From Winogradskyella tangerina (GTDB lineage Bacteria; Bacteroidota; Bacteroidia; Flavobacteriales; Flavobacteriaceae), in NCBI RefSeq assembly GCF_003260205.1, contig NZ_QERF01000002.1, positions 496,001 through 560,000 on the forward strand: a stretch of 64,000 nt of DNA, given 5' to 3'. The notes beneath the pieces were generated by a model. That model was not told the DNA's origin, did not search any database, and saw only the letters and a list, made by a program, of their open reading frames with translations. Below are positions 44,637 to 54,280 of the stretch, one piece after another (within the stretch, counting starts at the first letter, position 1; every line of letters starts with the position of its first letter). The position numbers and the translations under genes were made by a program.

Positions 44637-47099
44637 ATGAACAGATCTTTACTAGGCTTACTTTTTTTATTATTCAGTACAGTCATTTCAGCCCAGATCA
44701 CCGGTACCATTACTGACACAAAAAATAACCCACTACCCTTTGTAAATGTCATTATTGAAAACACCTTCAAAGGCACAACCACTAATGACGACGGTTATTA
44801 CGAACTCAATATTTCAGAACCTAAGAATTATACCATTGTGTATACCTATTTGGGTTATAAAACGGTGAAGAAAAATGTTGAGATCGATAAATTTCCATTC
44901 CGAATAGATATTACTCTTGAAGAAGAATCAGTATCTCTAAATGAGGTTGTGGTTAATGCCGAAGACAATCCCGCCAACGCCATCATAAGGCAAGCCATCG
45001 CTAAGCGCAAAGAAAATCTGGATAAGATCAATTCATTTAAAGCTGATTTTTACTCGCGCGGATTAATTAGAATCAAAGACGCACCAGAGAAAATTCTTGG
45101 ACAGGAAGTCGGTGACCTTGGTGGCGGATTAGACTCAACACGAAGTGGCATAATTTACCTTTCTGAGACCATTTCGAAAATTCAATATTTAAGACCAAAC
45201 CTTCTTAAAGAGAAAATAACAGCTTCAAAAGTTAGTGGTGACGACAGTGGTTTTAGTTTTAACAATGCCCAAGATGTTGATTTCAATTTATACAATAACA
45301 CTATCGAATTTGGAAACGAAATAGTATCGCCTATTGCCAATAACGCTTTTGGTTATTACCGCTATAAACTTGAAGGTGTATTTTATGACGACCGCGGTAA
45401 CCTCATCAATAAAATAACAGTGACACCAAAACGAGAAAACGACCCTGTGTTTTCAGGTACTATTTACATCGTTGAGGAGCAATGGAATATCTACGCTATT
45501 GAACTCAATATTACTGGTATCCAAGCACGAATTCCTGCCGCAGATTTGATCTCACTTAAACAGAGTTTTTCTTATTCAGAAAAGGACAATTTATGGGCGT
45601 TGATCTCCCAAAGTATCGACTTTCAATATGGCATATTTGGTATAAAAGGCGATGGAAGATTTACCGCAGTTTACAGCAATTATGAGTTCAATTTAGATTT
45701 AGATCGTAAAGATTTCGGACCAGAATTGGTAGCTTTTGAAAATGAAGCTAATAAGAAAGATTCGCTATTCTGGAAAACGATAAGACCTGTTCCATTAACC
45801 TCAGAAGAACGTATCGATTATATCAAAAAAGATAGCATTCAGATCGTTCGTGAATCTAAGACCTATTTAGATTCTATAGATCGTGTTGAAAACAAATTCA
45901 AGTTAGGTGATGTTTTGGGCTACACGTATCGCAATTCTTATAAAAATTACAGCTTAGGTTTCGATATTCCGATAAGTGGTGTTCAATTTAATACGGTGCA
46001 AGGCTATACAGGCAAACTAAATCTGTTCTTCACGCAGCGTTACGATGATTTCAGACGTTATTTAGCCTTTAATGCCGGACTCCAATACGGTTTTTCCGAC
46101 GAACGATTACGCTTCACAGGTTCGGTATCGTATAAATTCAATAATACCAACCGACGTATCATTACTTTATCTGGAGGTGAACAAGTGCAACAATTCAATC
46201 CTGCAAACCCGATTACTCCTATAGGAAACACAATCGCCTCGTTATTCTTCGAGGAAAACTATATGAAATTGTACGAACGTCGATTCATTCAACTTAATTA
46301 TTCTGAAGAGCTATTTAATGGGTTTAGATTGTTCTCTAGTATTTCCTACGAAACACGAAATGCACTTTTCAATACAACAGATCAAAGTTTTTACCCAAGA
46401 GCTGACCAGGAATATACAAGCAATAATCCGCTAGACCCAACTAGTGCCACTGCACCTTTTGAAAACCACAACATTGTTAAATTGAATGTTACCGGACGCA
46501 TTAATTTCGGACAAAAGTTTTTGAGTTATCCCGACAGCAAATTCAATATCGGTAGCGATGCTTATCCGACTTTAGTGCTGAGCTACGAAAAAGGGTTTGG
46601 CGCCACTAATTCTGATTACGATTTCGATCAGATCAAAGCACGGATTTATCAGTCCTTCAATATAGCTGATAAAGGGCGATTTAGATATAACATTAGAACA
46701 GGTAAATTCTTTAATGCCGATGATATTGCGTTTATGGATTTCCAACATTTTAATGGTAACCAGATCAATGTAAGCCGACGTGGTAATTACACCGATGTCT
46801 TTAATAATCTGGGCTATTATGATCTTAGCACCAATGATAGTTATCTAGAAATGCATGCAGAGCACGACTTCAATGGTTTCATTTTAGGTAAAATTCCGTT
46901 GCTTAATAAACTGAATTTTAACCTTATTGTAGGTGCGCATAATTTAGCAACACCAGGAAATAAGCCTTATCAGGAGTTTACTATAGGAATTGATAATATT
47001 GGATGGGGTAAGTTCCGCTTCTTGAGATTCGATTACATCCGTTCTTATCAAGGCGGTTTTCAAGGTGATGCCATTTTGTTTGGTTTGAAATTCTTTTAA
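44637..47099 (+). CDS. DUF5686 / carboxypeptidase-regulatory outer-membrane protein
   Basis: The signal peptide ends in ISAQ. A CarboxypepD_reg-like domain covers about residues 22-105 (ITGTITDTKNNPLPFVNVIIENTFKGTTTNDDGYYEL). The remaining 700 residues match the DUF5686 layout: a long central domain (NAIIRQAIAKRKENLDKINSFKADFYSR) followed by alternating amphipathic strands to a terminal aromatic residue (FGLKFF), as in an outer-membrane beta-barrel. No TonB plug is seen. The function of DUF5686 is unknown. No regulon operator is present upstream. Confidence 0.88.
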   Translation: MNRSLLGLLFLLFSTVISAQITGTITDTKNNPLPFVNVIIENTFKGTTTNDDGYYELNISEPKNYTIVYTYLGYKTVKKNVEIDKFPFRIDITLEEESVSLNEVVVNAEDNPANAIIRQAIAKRKENLDKINSFKADFYSRGLIRIKDAPEKILGQEVGDLGGGLDSTRSGIIYLSETISKIQYLRPNLLKEKITASKVSGDDSGFSFNNAQDVDFNLYNNTIEFGNEIVSPIANNAFGYYRYKLEGVFYDDRGNLINKITVTPKRENDPVFSGTIYIVEEQWNIYAIELNITGIQARIPAADLISLKQSFSYSEKDNLWALISQSIDFQYGIFGIKGDGRFTAVYSNYEFNLDLDRKDFGPELVAFENEANKKDSLFWKTIRPVPLTSEERIDYIKKDSIQIVRESKTYLDSIDRVENKFKLGDVLGYTYRNSYKNYSLGFDIPISGVQFNTVQGYTGKLNLFFTQRYDDFRRYLAFNAGLQYGFSDERLRFTGSVSYKFNNTNRRIITLSGGEQVQQFNPANPITPIGNTIASLFFEENYMKLYERRFIQLNYSEELFNGFRLFSSISYETRNALFNTTDQSFYPRADQEYTSNNPLDPTSATAPFENHNIVKLNVTGRINFGQKFLSYPDSKFNIGSDAYPTLVLSYEKGFGATNSDYDFDQIKARIYQSFNIADKGRFRYNIRTGKFFNADDIAFMDFQHFNGNQINVSRRGNYTDVFNNLGYYDLSTNDSYLEMHAEHDFNGFILGKIPLLNKLNFNLIVGAHNLATPGNKPYQEFTIGIDNIGWGKFRFLRFDYIRSYQGGFQGDAILFGLKFF

Positions 47100-47170
47100 C
47101 TTTACAGTGATGCCATCGCTACAATTTTGACAGTTCGGCACATTTTTAAATCAATTACAAAATAGCTTTC

Positions 47171-47692
47171 ATGAAGAAATTAATAGTAGGCTTTATGCTC
47201 TTAACATTAGCAATCCATGCCCAAGAAGACACCAACGACTATTCAAACAACGTAGCAACTTTAGATAGTACCATAGAAACCTTATACAATGTGATTTCTG
47301 GAGATGCTGGTGTAGAGCGCGATTGGGAATTGTTCAAACATCTTTTTCACAAGGATGCAAAATTAATTCCGAGCGGTAAATCTCCTGAAGGTAAACATGT
47401 CGCCCGTTATATGACTCCAGATGATTATATTCAATCTTCTGGAAAATGGTTATTAGAAAATGGTTTTCACGAAGTTGAACTCAACCGTGAAACACATACC
47501 TTCGGAAATATTACGCAAGTGTTTAGCACTTATGAATCCTATCGAAAAAAAGACGACAAGGAACCATTTATGCGAGGTATTAACAGCATACAATTAATGA
47601 ATGACGGTGAACGTTGGTGGATCATCAACATCTTTTGGATGCAAGAATCGAAGGCCAACCCAATTCCTGAAGACTACCTTCCTAAAAATTAA
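47171..47692 (+). CDS. Exported NTF2-like (SnoaL/DUF4440-type) protein
   Basis: A signal peptide ends in IHAQ. The 150-residue mature part has the long helix LDSTIETLYNVISGD, the DWELFKHLFHKDAKL turn, and alternating strands ending WWIINIFWMQE, all typical of a single NTF2-like cone fold. Family members may be enzymes or binding proteins; no catalytic pair can be assigned. It stands between DUF5686 and the X-Pro peptidase on the same strand. Confidence 0.82.
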   Translation: MKKLIVGFMLLTLAIHAQEDTNDYSNNVATLDSTIETLYNVISGDAGVERDWELFKHLFHKDAKLIPSGKSPEGKHVARYMTPDDYIQSSGKWLLENGFHEVELNRETHTFGNITQVFSTYESYRKKDDKEPFMRGINSIQLMNDGERWWIINIFWMQESKANPIPEDYLPKN

Positions 47693-47782
47693 TACCTAAA
47701 TCCAAACAAGTTTAATCTGAAACTTATCTTAAAGAATTTGAGGACTAAGCGATACTCCTTATTTTTATAAAAAACTTATAAG

Positions 47783-49624
47783 ATGAAATACTTCACTATC
47801 AAATCCAATTCATTATTAATCGCAGCCCTTGCATTTAGTATTTTAAGCTGTGCTCAAAATTCAACCGTAAAAGCCCAACCTGTTTTTAAGGATGGCGAAG
47901 CTCAAATTGTTGAGGCCTTTAGCAATCCAGATAATTGGTTGCGCCACGATCTATGGGTTGAAACTGAATTTGATACGGATGGTGATGGAGATCTAGACCG
48001 AATGCATGTTTCTGTAACGCGACCAAATCAAACAGAAACTGTAGGATTACAACTGCCAGTGATCTATGTTACGAGTCCATACTTTGCTGGTGTTGCGGGT
48101 GATGTTCCAGGTATTATGTGGGATGTTAAACGGGAACTTGGGGGCAAATCTAAAGAACGCACACATCCCGAAGTTCAACGACGTGGTAAACGTCCTATCA
48201 TTTCAAATTCTCACCTAAGAAAGTGGGTGCCTAGAGGCTACATTGTGGTACATTCGTCTTCTCCTGGAACTGGACTTTCAGATGGTGCACCAACGGTTGG
48301 AGGACCAAATGAATCTTTAGCTCCGAAGGCTGTGATAGAATGGTTGTGCGGACGTGCAAAAGGTTACACCGAGCGCAATGGCGATGAGGAAGTCAAAGCT
48401 TATTGGTCGACTGGTAAGGTTGGAATGACAGGAACTTCATATAATGGCACATTACCTTTAGCAGCGGCAACTACTGGCGTTGAAGGGTTAGAAGTAATCA
48501 TTCCAATTGCACCTAATACGTCTTATTATCATTATTATCGTTCAAACGGTTTAGTGCGTTCTCCTGGCGGCTATCTTGGTGAAGATATAGATGTGCTTTA
48601 TGATTTTATCCACAGTGGCGACGAATCTAAACGTGAATATAATAACAAGACCGTTCGTGATACTGAAATGATGAACGGAATGGATAGACAAACTGGAGAT
48701 TACAATGAATTTTGGGAAGGTAGAGATTACCTCAATCAAATGGATAACATGAAAGCTGCCTTATTGATGTCTCACGGTTTTAATGACTGGAATGTGATGC
48801 CAGAGCATAGCTACCGCATTTACAAAGCAGCTAAAGAAAAAGGATTACCGCATCAAATTTATTACCACCAAAATGGACATGGTGGTCCACCACCAACCTC
48901 AATGATGAACAAGTGGTTTACAAAGTATCTACATGGTATAGACAACGGTGTGGATAAGGAAGAAAATAAAGCGTACATTGTTAGAGAATACGACGATAGA
49001 CAGCAGCCAACAGCTTATTTAGATTATCCAAATCCAGCAGCGAAAGAAGTGACCTTTAATCTTACGCCTGGAGGAAACGGAATAGGCGGATTGACTCTTA
49101 ATTCTACAGCTTCCACAAGTGAAACGCTTGTAGATAATGTTTCTATTTCTGGCAAGGAATTGGCTAAGCAATCGAGTTCAAAAAATAGATTGATGTATGC
49201 AACGCCAATACTGAAGGAAGACCTTCATATTTCTGGTGTTCCGAAGGTTAGTATAACGCTTTCTTGTAATCAACCGGCCGCAAATTTATCAGTTTGGCTA
49301 GTGTCATTACCATGGGATGATAATGCCAAAAAGATAACGGATAATATCATAACACGTGGTTGGGCAGATCCTAAAAATTATAAATCCTTAACGAATGAGG
49401 AAGATCTGGTTCCGGGGAAATCTTACACCGTCAATTTTGAATTACAACCAGACGATCAGATCATTAAGGCCGGGCAACAAATAGGTTTGATGATCTTTTC
49501 GAGTGATCAGGATTTTACCATCCATCCGAAAGCAGGTACAGAATTGACAATTGAATTAGATAAAACCACCTTAACACTACCGATTGTTGGTGGCAAAGAC
49601 GCTTTTAATAAAGTGACAAATTAG
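47783..49624 (+). CDS. X-Pro dipeptidyl-peptidase-like serine hydrolase (CocE/NonD), lipoprotein
   Basis: The signal peptide ends in ILSC, cysteine 23, so the enzyme is lipid-anchored outside the cytoplasm. The alpha/beta-hydrolase core has the nucleophile S219 in GMTGTSYNGTL, the acid in MSHGFNDWNVMPEHS and the histidine in YYHQNGHGGPPPT. A C-terminal jelly-roll domain covers about 400-613, ending SDQDFTIHPKAGTEL. This domain order defines X-Pro dipeptidyl-peptidase-like S15 and CocE enzymes. The exact specificity cannot be read. The stop codon overlaps the convergent pcm stop by four bases. Confidence 0.93.
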   Translation: MKYFTIKSNSLLIAALAFSILSCAQNSTVKAQPVFKDGEAQIVEAFSNPDNWLRHDLWVETEFDTDGDGDLDRMHVSVTRPNQTETVGLQLPVIYVTSPYFAGVAGDVPGIMWDVKRELGGKSKERTHPEVQRRGKRPIISNSHLRKWVPRGYIVVHSSSPGTGLSDGAPTVGGPNESLAPKAVIEWLCGRAKGYTERNGDEEVKAYWSTGKVGMTGTSYNGTLPLAAATTGVEGLEVIIPIAPNTSYYHYYRSNGLVRSPGGYLGEDIDVLYDFIHSGDESKREYNNKTVRDTEMMNGMDRQTGDYNEFWEGRDYLNQMDNMKAALLMSHGFNDWNVMPEHSYRIYKAAKEKGLPHQIYYHQNGHGGPPPTSMMNKWFTKYLHGIDNGVDKEENKAYIVREYDDRQQPTAYLDYPNPAAKEVTFNLTPGGNGIGGLTLNSTASTSETLVDNVSISGKELAKQSSSKNRLMYATPILKEDLHISGVPKVSITLSCNQPAANLSVWLVSLPWDDNAKKITDNIITRGWADPKNYKSLTNEEDLVPGKSYTVNFELQPDDQIIKAGQQIGLMIFSSDQDFTIHPKAGTELTIELDKTTLTLPIVGGKDAFNKVTN

Positions 49625-50265
49625 TTTTTGTCTTCTAAAAGTGGAACAAATCTGAATTTACCAAACTCTTGTTTTTCAAACTCTTTTGGCCCTTTTCTAA
49701 TGAAGAGGGTCATAGTTTGAACATCGTCACCTACGGGGATAACCAATCGCCCTCCCACTTTAAGTTGGCTTAAAAGTGGCGTAGGCACAAACGGTGCTCC
49801 TGCAGTAACAATAATACCGTCGAATGGCGCTTCCTCTGGCAGCCCTTTATAGCCATCACCAAAAACTAATTTTTTGGCCCTGTATCCAATTTTTGGAAGA
49901 AACTTAGAGGTCTTTTTAAAAAGTTCTTGCTGACGCTCTATACTATAGACCTTTGCTCCTAGTTCTATTAAAACCGCACATTGGTATCCGCTACCTGTAC
50001 CAACTTCTAAGATCTTATCTCCTGATTTCACATCTAACAATTCAGTTTGAAACGCTACAGTATAAGGTTGAGAAATCGTTTGGTCAGCCGCAATCGGGAA
50101 GGCTTTATCAACATAAGCATGATCAATAAAACTTGAATCCATAAATAGATGTCGTGGAACTTTATTTAAAGCGCTTAGTACAGCTTCATCCTTAATACCA
50201 CCATGTTCTCTAATCGAATCAACAAGTTGTTGACGCATTCCTTTATGCTTAAATGTATCTTTCAA
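49621..50265 (-). CDS. pcm: Protein-L-isoaspartate O-methyltransferase
   Basis: Pcm methylates isoaspartyl residues in aged proteins, starting their repair. The SAM-binding motif ILEVGTGSGYQCAVL and the conserved QTISQPYTVAFQTELL before it are diagnostic. KVYSIERQQEL and DGIIVTAGAP follow in order. The length of 214 residues is normal. The protein has no signal peptide, so it acts in the cytoplasm. Confidence 0.97.
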   Translation of the reverse strand: MKDTFKHKGMRQQLVDSIREHGGIKDEAVLSALNKVPRHLFMDSSFIDHAYVDKAFPIAADQTISQPYTVAFQTELLDVKSGDKILEVGTGSGYQCAVLIELGAKVYSIERQQELFKKTSKFLPKIGYRAKKLVFGDGYKGLPEEAPFDGIIVTAGAPFVPTPLLSQLKVGGRLVIPVGDDVQTMTLFIRKGPKEFEKQEFGKFRFVPLLEDKN

Positions 50266-50383
50266 AATTTAGTTTAGTTTCACACAAAATTAATTCAAAG
50301 AAAAGCAAAATCCTACCCAAATTTCAATTATTGAATTCACAGTTTTTTATAGTTCCTTTTTGAAATTTTTCATGCAAAACGCC

Positions 50384-50391
50384 TATTTTTG
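50384..50391 (+). promoter_or_regulatory. -7 promoter box (TATTTTTG) of the 50408 gene
   Basis: An exact TAnnTTTG, with TTG at 50360-50362 (21-bp spacer), precedes the ATG by 16 bp. It probably drives the run of genes starting with the oxidoreductase. Confidence 0.55.
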
Positions 50392-50407
50392 TTAAAAATT
50401 GAAAAAC

Positions 50408-51367
50408 ATGCTAAAAGCGGGTGTTCTTGGTGCTGGTCACCTTGGAAAAATTCATTTGAGATTACTCAATCAATCAGATAAATATGAACTTGTTGGCTTT
50501 TATGATGCTGACCCGGAAAATGCAAAACGCGTTGCCGATGAATTTGGCTATACTTACTTCGATTCCATCGATGCACTAATTGATGCTGTGGATGTGGTTG
50601 ACATTGTAACACCTACTCTTTCGCATTACGACTGTGCAAAGAAAGCAATTAAAAAAGGCAAGCATATTTTTATTGAAAAGCCAATAACTAATACCGTTGA
50701 AGAAGCTGAAACCATCAGAACATTAGTAGCCGAGCATGGTGTTAAAGGACAAGTTGGACATGTTGAACGCTTCAACCCTGCGTTTCTAGCTGTAAAAGAC
50801 AAGATCGACAACCCCATGTTTATTGAGACCCATCGTTTGGCTGAATTCAATCCACGTGGCACTGACGTTCCTGTGGTTCTCGACCTTATGATTCACGATA
50901 TAGATATTATTTTAAGTGTGGTGAATTCACCGGTAAAACATATTTCAGCAAGTGGCGTTTCGGTAGTAAGTGAGACACCAGATATCGCCAATGCCCGCAT
51001 TGAGTTCAAAAATGGATGCGTAGCCAATTTAACTGCTAGTCGAATTTCACTTAAAAACATGCGCAAAACTCGTTTCTTCCAGAAAGATGCGTATATCTCT
51101 GTTGATTTTCTTGAGAAAAAATGTGAAGTCGTAAAAATGAAGGATGCACCTGAAAATCCGGGTGATTTCGATATGATTCTTCAAAATGCAGAAGGCGTAA
51201 AAAAGCAGATTTATTTCGACAACCCTGAAATAGCAAGTAACAACGCCATCTTAGACGAATTAGAAACATTCGCAGACGCCATTAATAACAATACAAAGCC
51301 AATAGTAACACTTCATGATGGTACCGAGGCGTTACGCGTGGCAACAATGATCATAAATCAGTTTTAA
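50408..51367 (+). CDS. Gfo/Idh/MocA family oxidoreductase
   Basis: The ATG at 50408 is used rather than a TTG nine bases upstream. The N-terminal Rossmann fold has AGVLGAGHLGKIHLRLL, followed by VDIVTPTLSHYDCAKKAIKKGKHIFIEKP, with the typical EKP lysine. The C-terminal sandwich domain (VKGQVGHVERFNPAF, DLMIHDIDIILS) resembles UDP-sugar dehydrogenases of the WlbA type, but the substrate is not certain. Length is 319 residues. It is followed on the same strand by a hydroxyacyl-CoA dehydrogenase. Confidence 0.92.
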   Translation: MLKAGVLGAGHLGKIHLRLLNQSDKYELVGFYDADPENAKRVADEFGYTYFDSIDALIDAVDVVDIVTPTLSHYDCAKKAIKKGKHIFIEKPITNTVEEAETIRTLVAEHGVKGQVGHVERFNPAFLAVKDKIDNPMFIETHRLAEFNPRGTDVPVVLDLMIHDIDIILSVVNSPVKHISASGVSVVSETPDIANARIEFKNGCVANLTASRISLKNMRKTRFFQKDAYISVDFLEKKCEVVKMKDAPENPGDFDMILQNAEGVKKQIYFDNPEIASNNAILDELETFADAINNNTKPIVTLHDGTEALRVATMIINQF

Positions 51368-51413
51368 TTTCCATTAATTTGGAAGTTTCATAATACCAAT
51401 AAATTTTTATTAA

Positions 51414-52304
51414 ATGAAAAACGTAGCTGTAATTGGAGCAGGAACCATGGGAAATGGAATTGCACACACTTTTGCACAATCTGGATTTAAAGTTCAACTT
51501 ATAGATATTAGCGAGGCTGCCCTAAAAAAAGGTGTAGATACCATTTCGAGAAACTTGGATCGTATGGTAGCCAAGGAGAAAATTACCGAAGCCGATAAAG
51601 AGGCAACATTAAATAATATCACAGTATATACAGATGTCTCTGAAGGTGTAGAGTATGCGAGCTTAGTGGTTGAAGCCGCTACTGAAAATGTGGACTTGAA
51701 AATGAAGATCTTCAAGCAGCTAGATGAGGCTTGTCCGGACGACACCATTTTAGCAACAAATACCTCTTCAATATCGATTACTCAGATTGCAGCTGTGACC
51801 TCACGCCCTGATATGGTAATTGGGATGCACTTTATGAACCCAGTTCCGATCATGAAATTAGTTGAGATCATTAGAGGCTACAATACTAGTGATGAAGTAA
51901 CGAATACCATCATGGAGTTATCGAGAACACTTGGCAAGATTCCGACTGAGGTTAACGATTATCCAGGCTTTGTTGCCAATCGTATTTTGATGCCAATGAT
52001 CAACGAATCTATTGAAACTCTTTATAACGGTGTTGCTGGCGTTGAAGAGATCGATACGGTTATGAAATTAGGAATGGCGCATCCTATGGGGCCATTGCAA
52101 TTAGCAGATTTCATAGGGCTCGATGTTTGTTTGTCCATACTTCACGTGATGTATGACGGCTTCAAAAATCCGAAATATGCACCATGTCCATTGTTAGTTA
52201 ATATGGTAAGAGCAGGAAAACTCGGTGTGAAATCGGGTGAAGGATTTTATGATTATTCAGAAAGTAGAAAGGCTGAAAAAATTGCGAAGCAGTTTTTAAA
52301 GTAG
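51414..52304 (+). CDS. 3-hydroxybutyryl-CoA/3-hydroxyacyl-CoA dehydrogenase
   Basis: This NAD-dependent enzyme oxidises (S)-3-hydroxyacyl-CoA. Residues 3-17 contain the dinucleotide motif VAVIGAGTMGNGIAH. NTSSISITQIA, the catalytic-histidine segment VIGMHFMNPVPIMKLVEII, the glutamate in VEAATENVDLKMKIF, and the C-terminal DYPGFVANRILMPMINE complete the fold. At 296 residues it is the short monofunctional form (Hbd/PaaH type). Roles in butyrate-like or phenylacetate pathways cannot be distinguished here. Confidence 0.94.
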   Translation: MKNVAVIGAGTMGNGIAHTFAQSGFKVQLIDISEAALKKGVDTISRNLDRMVAKEKITEADKEATLNNITVYTDVSEGVEYASLVVEAATENVDLKMKIFKQLDEACPDDTILATNTSSISITQIAAVTSRPDMVIGMHFMNPVPIMKLVEIIRGYNTSDEVTNTIMELSRTLGKIPTEVNDYPGFVANRILMPMINESIETLYNGVAGVEEIDTVMKLGMAHPMGPLQLADFIGLDVCLSILHVMYDGFKNPKYAPCPLLVNMVRAGKLGVKSGEGFYDYSESRKAEKIAKQFLK

Positions 52305-52369
52305 GCAGTGACAGTAGTCAGTTTACATTTATTTCTAAAAACTGATAACTGCGACTGAAAACTTAGAAT

Positions 52370-53608
52370 ATGGCAAAAATAATTCCATTTAAAGCAGTAA
52401 AACCGACACGAGCAATCGTTGGTTTAGTAGCCGCAAGACCTTATCAAAGTTATACGGTTGATGAGCGCGAGTCTCGTATGGATTACAATCCGTACAGTTT
52501 TCTTCATATCGTAAATCCGGGCTATAAATATTCTCAAGAGGTTACTGGTAATGAGCGCTATAAACTTGTGAGGAATCGCTATATGGAATTTAAAGAAGAT
52601 GGTGTGTTTGTAACCGATAAAAAACCATCGCTTTATGTTTACAAAATTGTCAATAGACATAAGCAAGAATTCAATGGAATAATTGCAGCCACAAGCGCCG
52701 AAGACTACGAGCGAGATGTCATTAAAAAACATGAAGAAACTATTGCGAAGCGCGAGCAAACCTTCAAAAATTATCTTCAGACGGTTGGGTTTAACGCTGA
52801 GCCTGTTTTACTGACATATCCAGATAATAGTGTTATTTCCGATATTATAAAAGACACTCAAAAAGCGCATGCAGAGTTTGAGTTTACTATGACCTATCGC
52901 GATACCCATTATCTTTGGAAAATTGATAATGACGAAACAATAGCGATTGTTCAAGAAGAATTCAAGAAAATGGAAACCATCTATATCGCTGATGGTCACC
53001 ACAGATCGGCATCGTCATTTTTACTTTATCAGGACGAAAAACAAAAGAATCCTGAGCACAACGGTACTGAAACTTACAACTTTTTCATGTCGTATCTAAT
53101 TCCTGAATCGGATCTAGTGATTCAAGAGTTTAGCAGACTGATTAAGGACCTAAATGGTTTAACTAAGGAAGAATTCTTAATTAAACTCGACGCTAAATTC
53201 AGAATAGACAATAGAGGTTCTGTACCTTATCATCCTTCTAAACCACATCATTTTAGTATGTATTTGGACGGTGAGTTTTATTCACTCTACTTAAGAAAAA
53301 CGAACTACAAATTTCAGACTGCATTAGATAAGCTCGATGCACAATTACTCTACAAAACCATTTTACAACCCATACTAGGCATTGAAGATCTAAGAAACGA
53401 CAGTAGGATTGAATATGTTCATGGGAAACACGAAATGATCACCATTAAAAGTAGTGTTGATAGTGGCGAATTTAAAGTAGGTTTTGGTATGTGTCCTGCC
53501 ACCGTTCAGCAAATGAAGGAAATTGCAGACGAAGGCCTTATAATGCCACCAAAAAGCACCTATATATTACCTAAATTACGAAGTGGAATTACGATCTATG
53601 AGTATTAG
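52370..53608 (+). CDS. DUF1015 family protein
   Basis: The protein has 412 residues and the hallmark YIADGHHRSASSF motif near residue 205. The N-terminal FKAVKPTRAIVGLVAARPYQSYT and the C-terminal TVQQMKEIADEGLIMPPKSTYILPKLRSG are also typical. The biochemical role is unknown; in many Bacteroidota relatives the gene neighbours serine biosynthesis genes, which is not the case here. It overlaps the start of the YggS gene by 11 bp, so the two are translationally coupled. Confidence 0.92.
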   Translation: MAKIIPFKAVKPTRAIVGLVAARPYQSYTVDERESRMDYNPYSFLHIVNPGYKYSQEVTGNERYKLVRNRYMEFKEDGVFVTDKKPSLYVYKIVNRHKQEFNGIIAATSAEDYERDVIKKHEETIAKREQTFKNYLQTVGFNAEPVLLTYPDNSVISDIIKDTQKAHAEFEFTMTYRDTHYLWKIDNDETIAIVQEEFKKMETIYIADGHHRSASSFLLYQDEKQKNPEHNGTETYNFFMSYLIPESDLVIQEFSRLIKDLNGLTKEEFLIKLDAKFRIDNRGSVPYHPSKPHHFSMYLDGEFYSLYLRKTNYKFQTALDKLDAQLLYKTILQPILGIEDLRNDSRIEYVHGKHEMITIKSSVDSGEFKVGFGMCPATVQQMKEIADEGLIMPPKSTYILPKLRSGITIYEY

Positions 53609-54269
53609 TGAAAATCTTCAGAAGATAACATCGAGAATACCAAACGAGGTTACCCTAGTTGCTGTTTCAAAAACCAAGCCTGTTAGCGACCTTATGGAAG
53701 CCTATAATTCTGGTCAGCGCATCTTTGGCGAGAACAAAGTTCAGGAAATGGTTGAGAAATACGAGCAAATGCCTAAAGACATTGAATGGCACATGATTGG
53801 TCATTTACAGCGTAACAAAGTAAAATATATGGCAGGGTTTGTGAGTTTAATACATGGCGTGGATAGTTTTAAGCTATTAATTGAAATAGACAAGCAAGCT
53901 AAAAAACATAACAGAGTGATAGACTGTTTGATTCAAATTAAAATTGCAGAAGAAGACAGTAAATTTGGTATGTCGGAAGCCGATGCCCACTGGATGTTGA
54001 ATTCCGAAGAATTTTTGCAATTAGAACATATCAAAGTTAAAGGATTAATGGGAATGGCAACGTTTACCAATAATATGGCTCAGGTTGAAAACGAATTTAA
54101 TTATCTGAACCAGACTTTTCAAAATTTTCAAGAATTTGAAAGTACCAACTTCCAACCTGAAATTATTAGTATGGGAATGAGTGGTGATTATGAATTAGCC
54201 ATTGCATGTGGTAGTACTATGATCCGCGTAGGAAGTAATATCTTTGGAGCAAGGAATTACAGCAATTAA
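53598..54269 (+). CDS. yggS: YggS/PROSC-family PLP homeostasis protein
   Basis: This is a single-domain TIM-barrel PLP-binding protein that regulates free pyridoxal phosphate. The PLP lysine is in TLVAVSKTKPVSDL (about residue 25). FGENKVQEMVEKYE, WHMIGHLQRNKVKY, GLMGMATF and ISMGMSGDYELAIACGSTMIRVGSNIFG are family motifs. The ATG at 53598 is preferred over an upstream GTG inside the DUF1015 gene. It is immediately followed by the nuclease gene. Confidence 0.96.
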   Translation: MSISENLQKITSRIPNEVTLVAVSKTKPVSDLMEAYNSGQRIFGENKVQEMVEKYEQMPKDIEWHMIGHLQRNKVKYMAGFVSLIHGVDSFKLLIEIDKQAKKHNRVIDCLIQIKIAEEDSKFGMSEADAHWMLNSEEFLQLEHIKVKGLMGMATFTNNMAQVENEFNYLNQTFQNFQEFESTNFQPEIISMGMSGDYELAIACGSTMIRVGSNIFGARNYSN

Positions 54270-54280
54270 AACGATTCGAT

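Noticed and set aside
50313..50318. A lone CTACCC half-site upstream of the Gfo/Idh oxidoreductase gene
   Set aside because: No GGGTAG partner follows at 4 or 5 bases, so it does not qualify as a member of the palindromic operator set.
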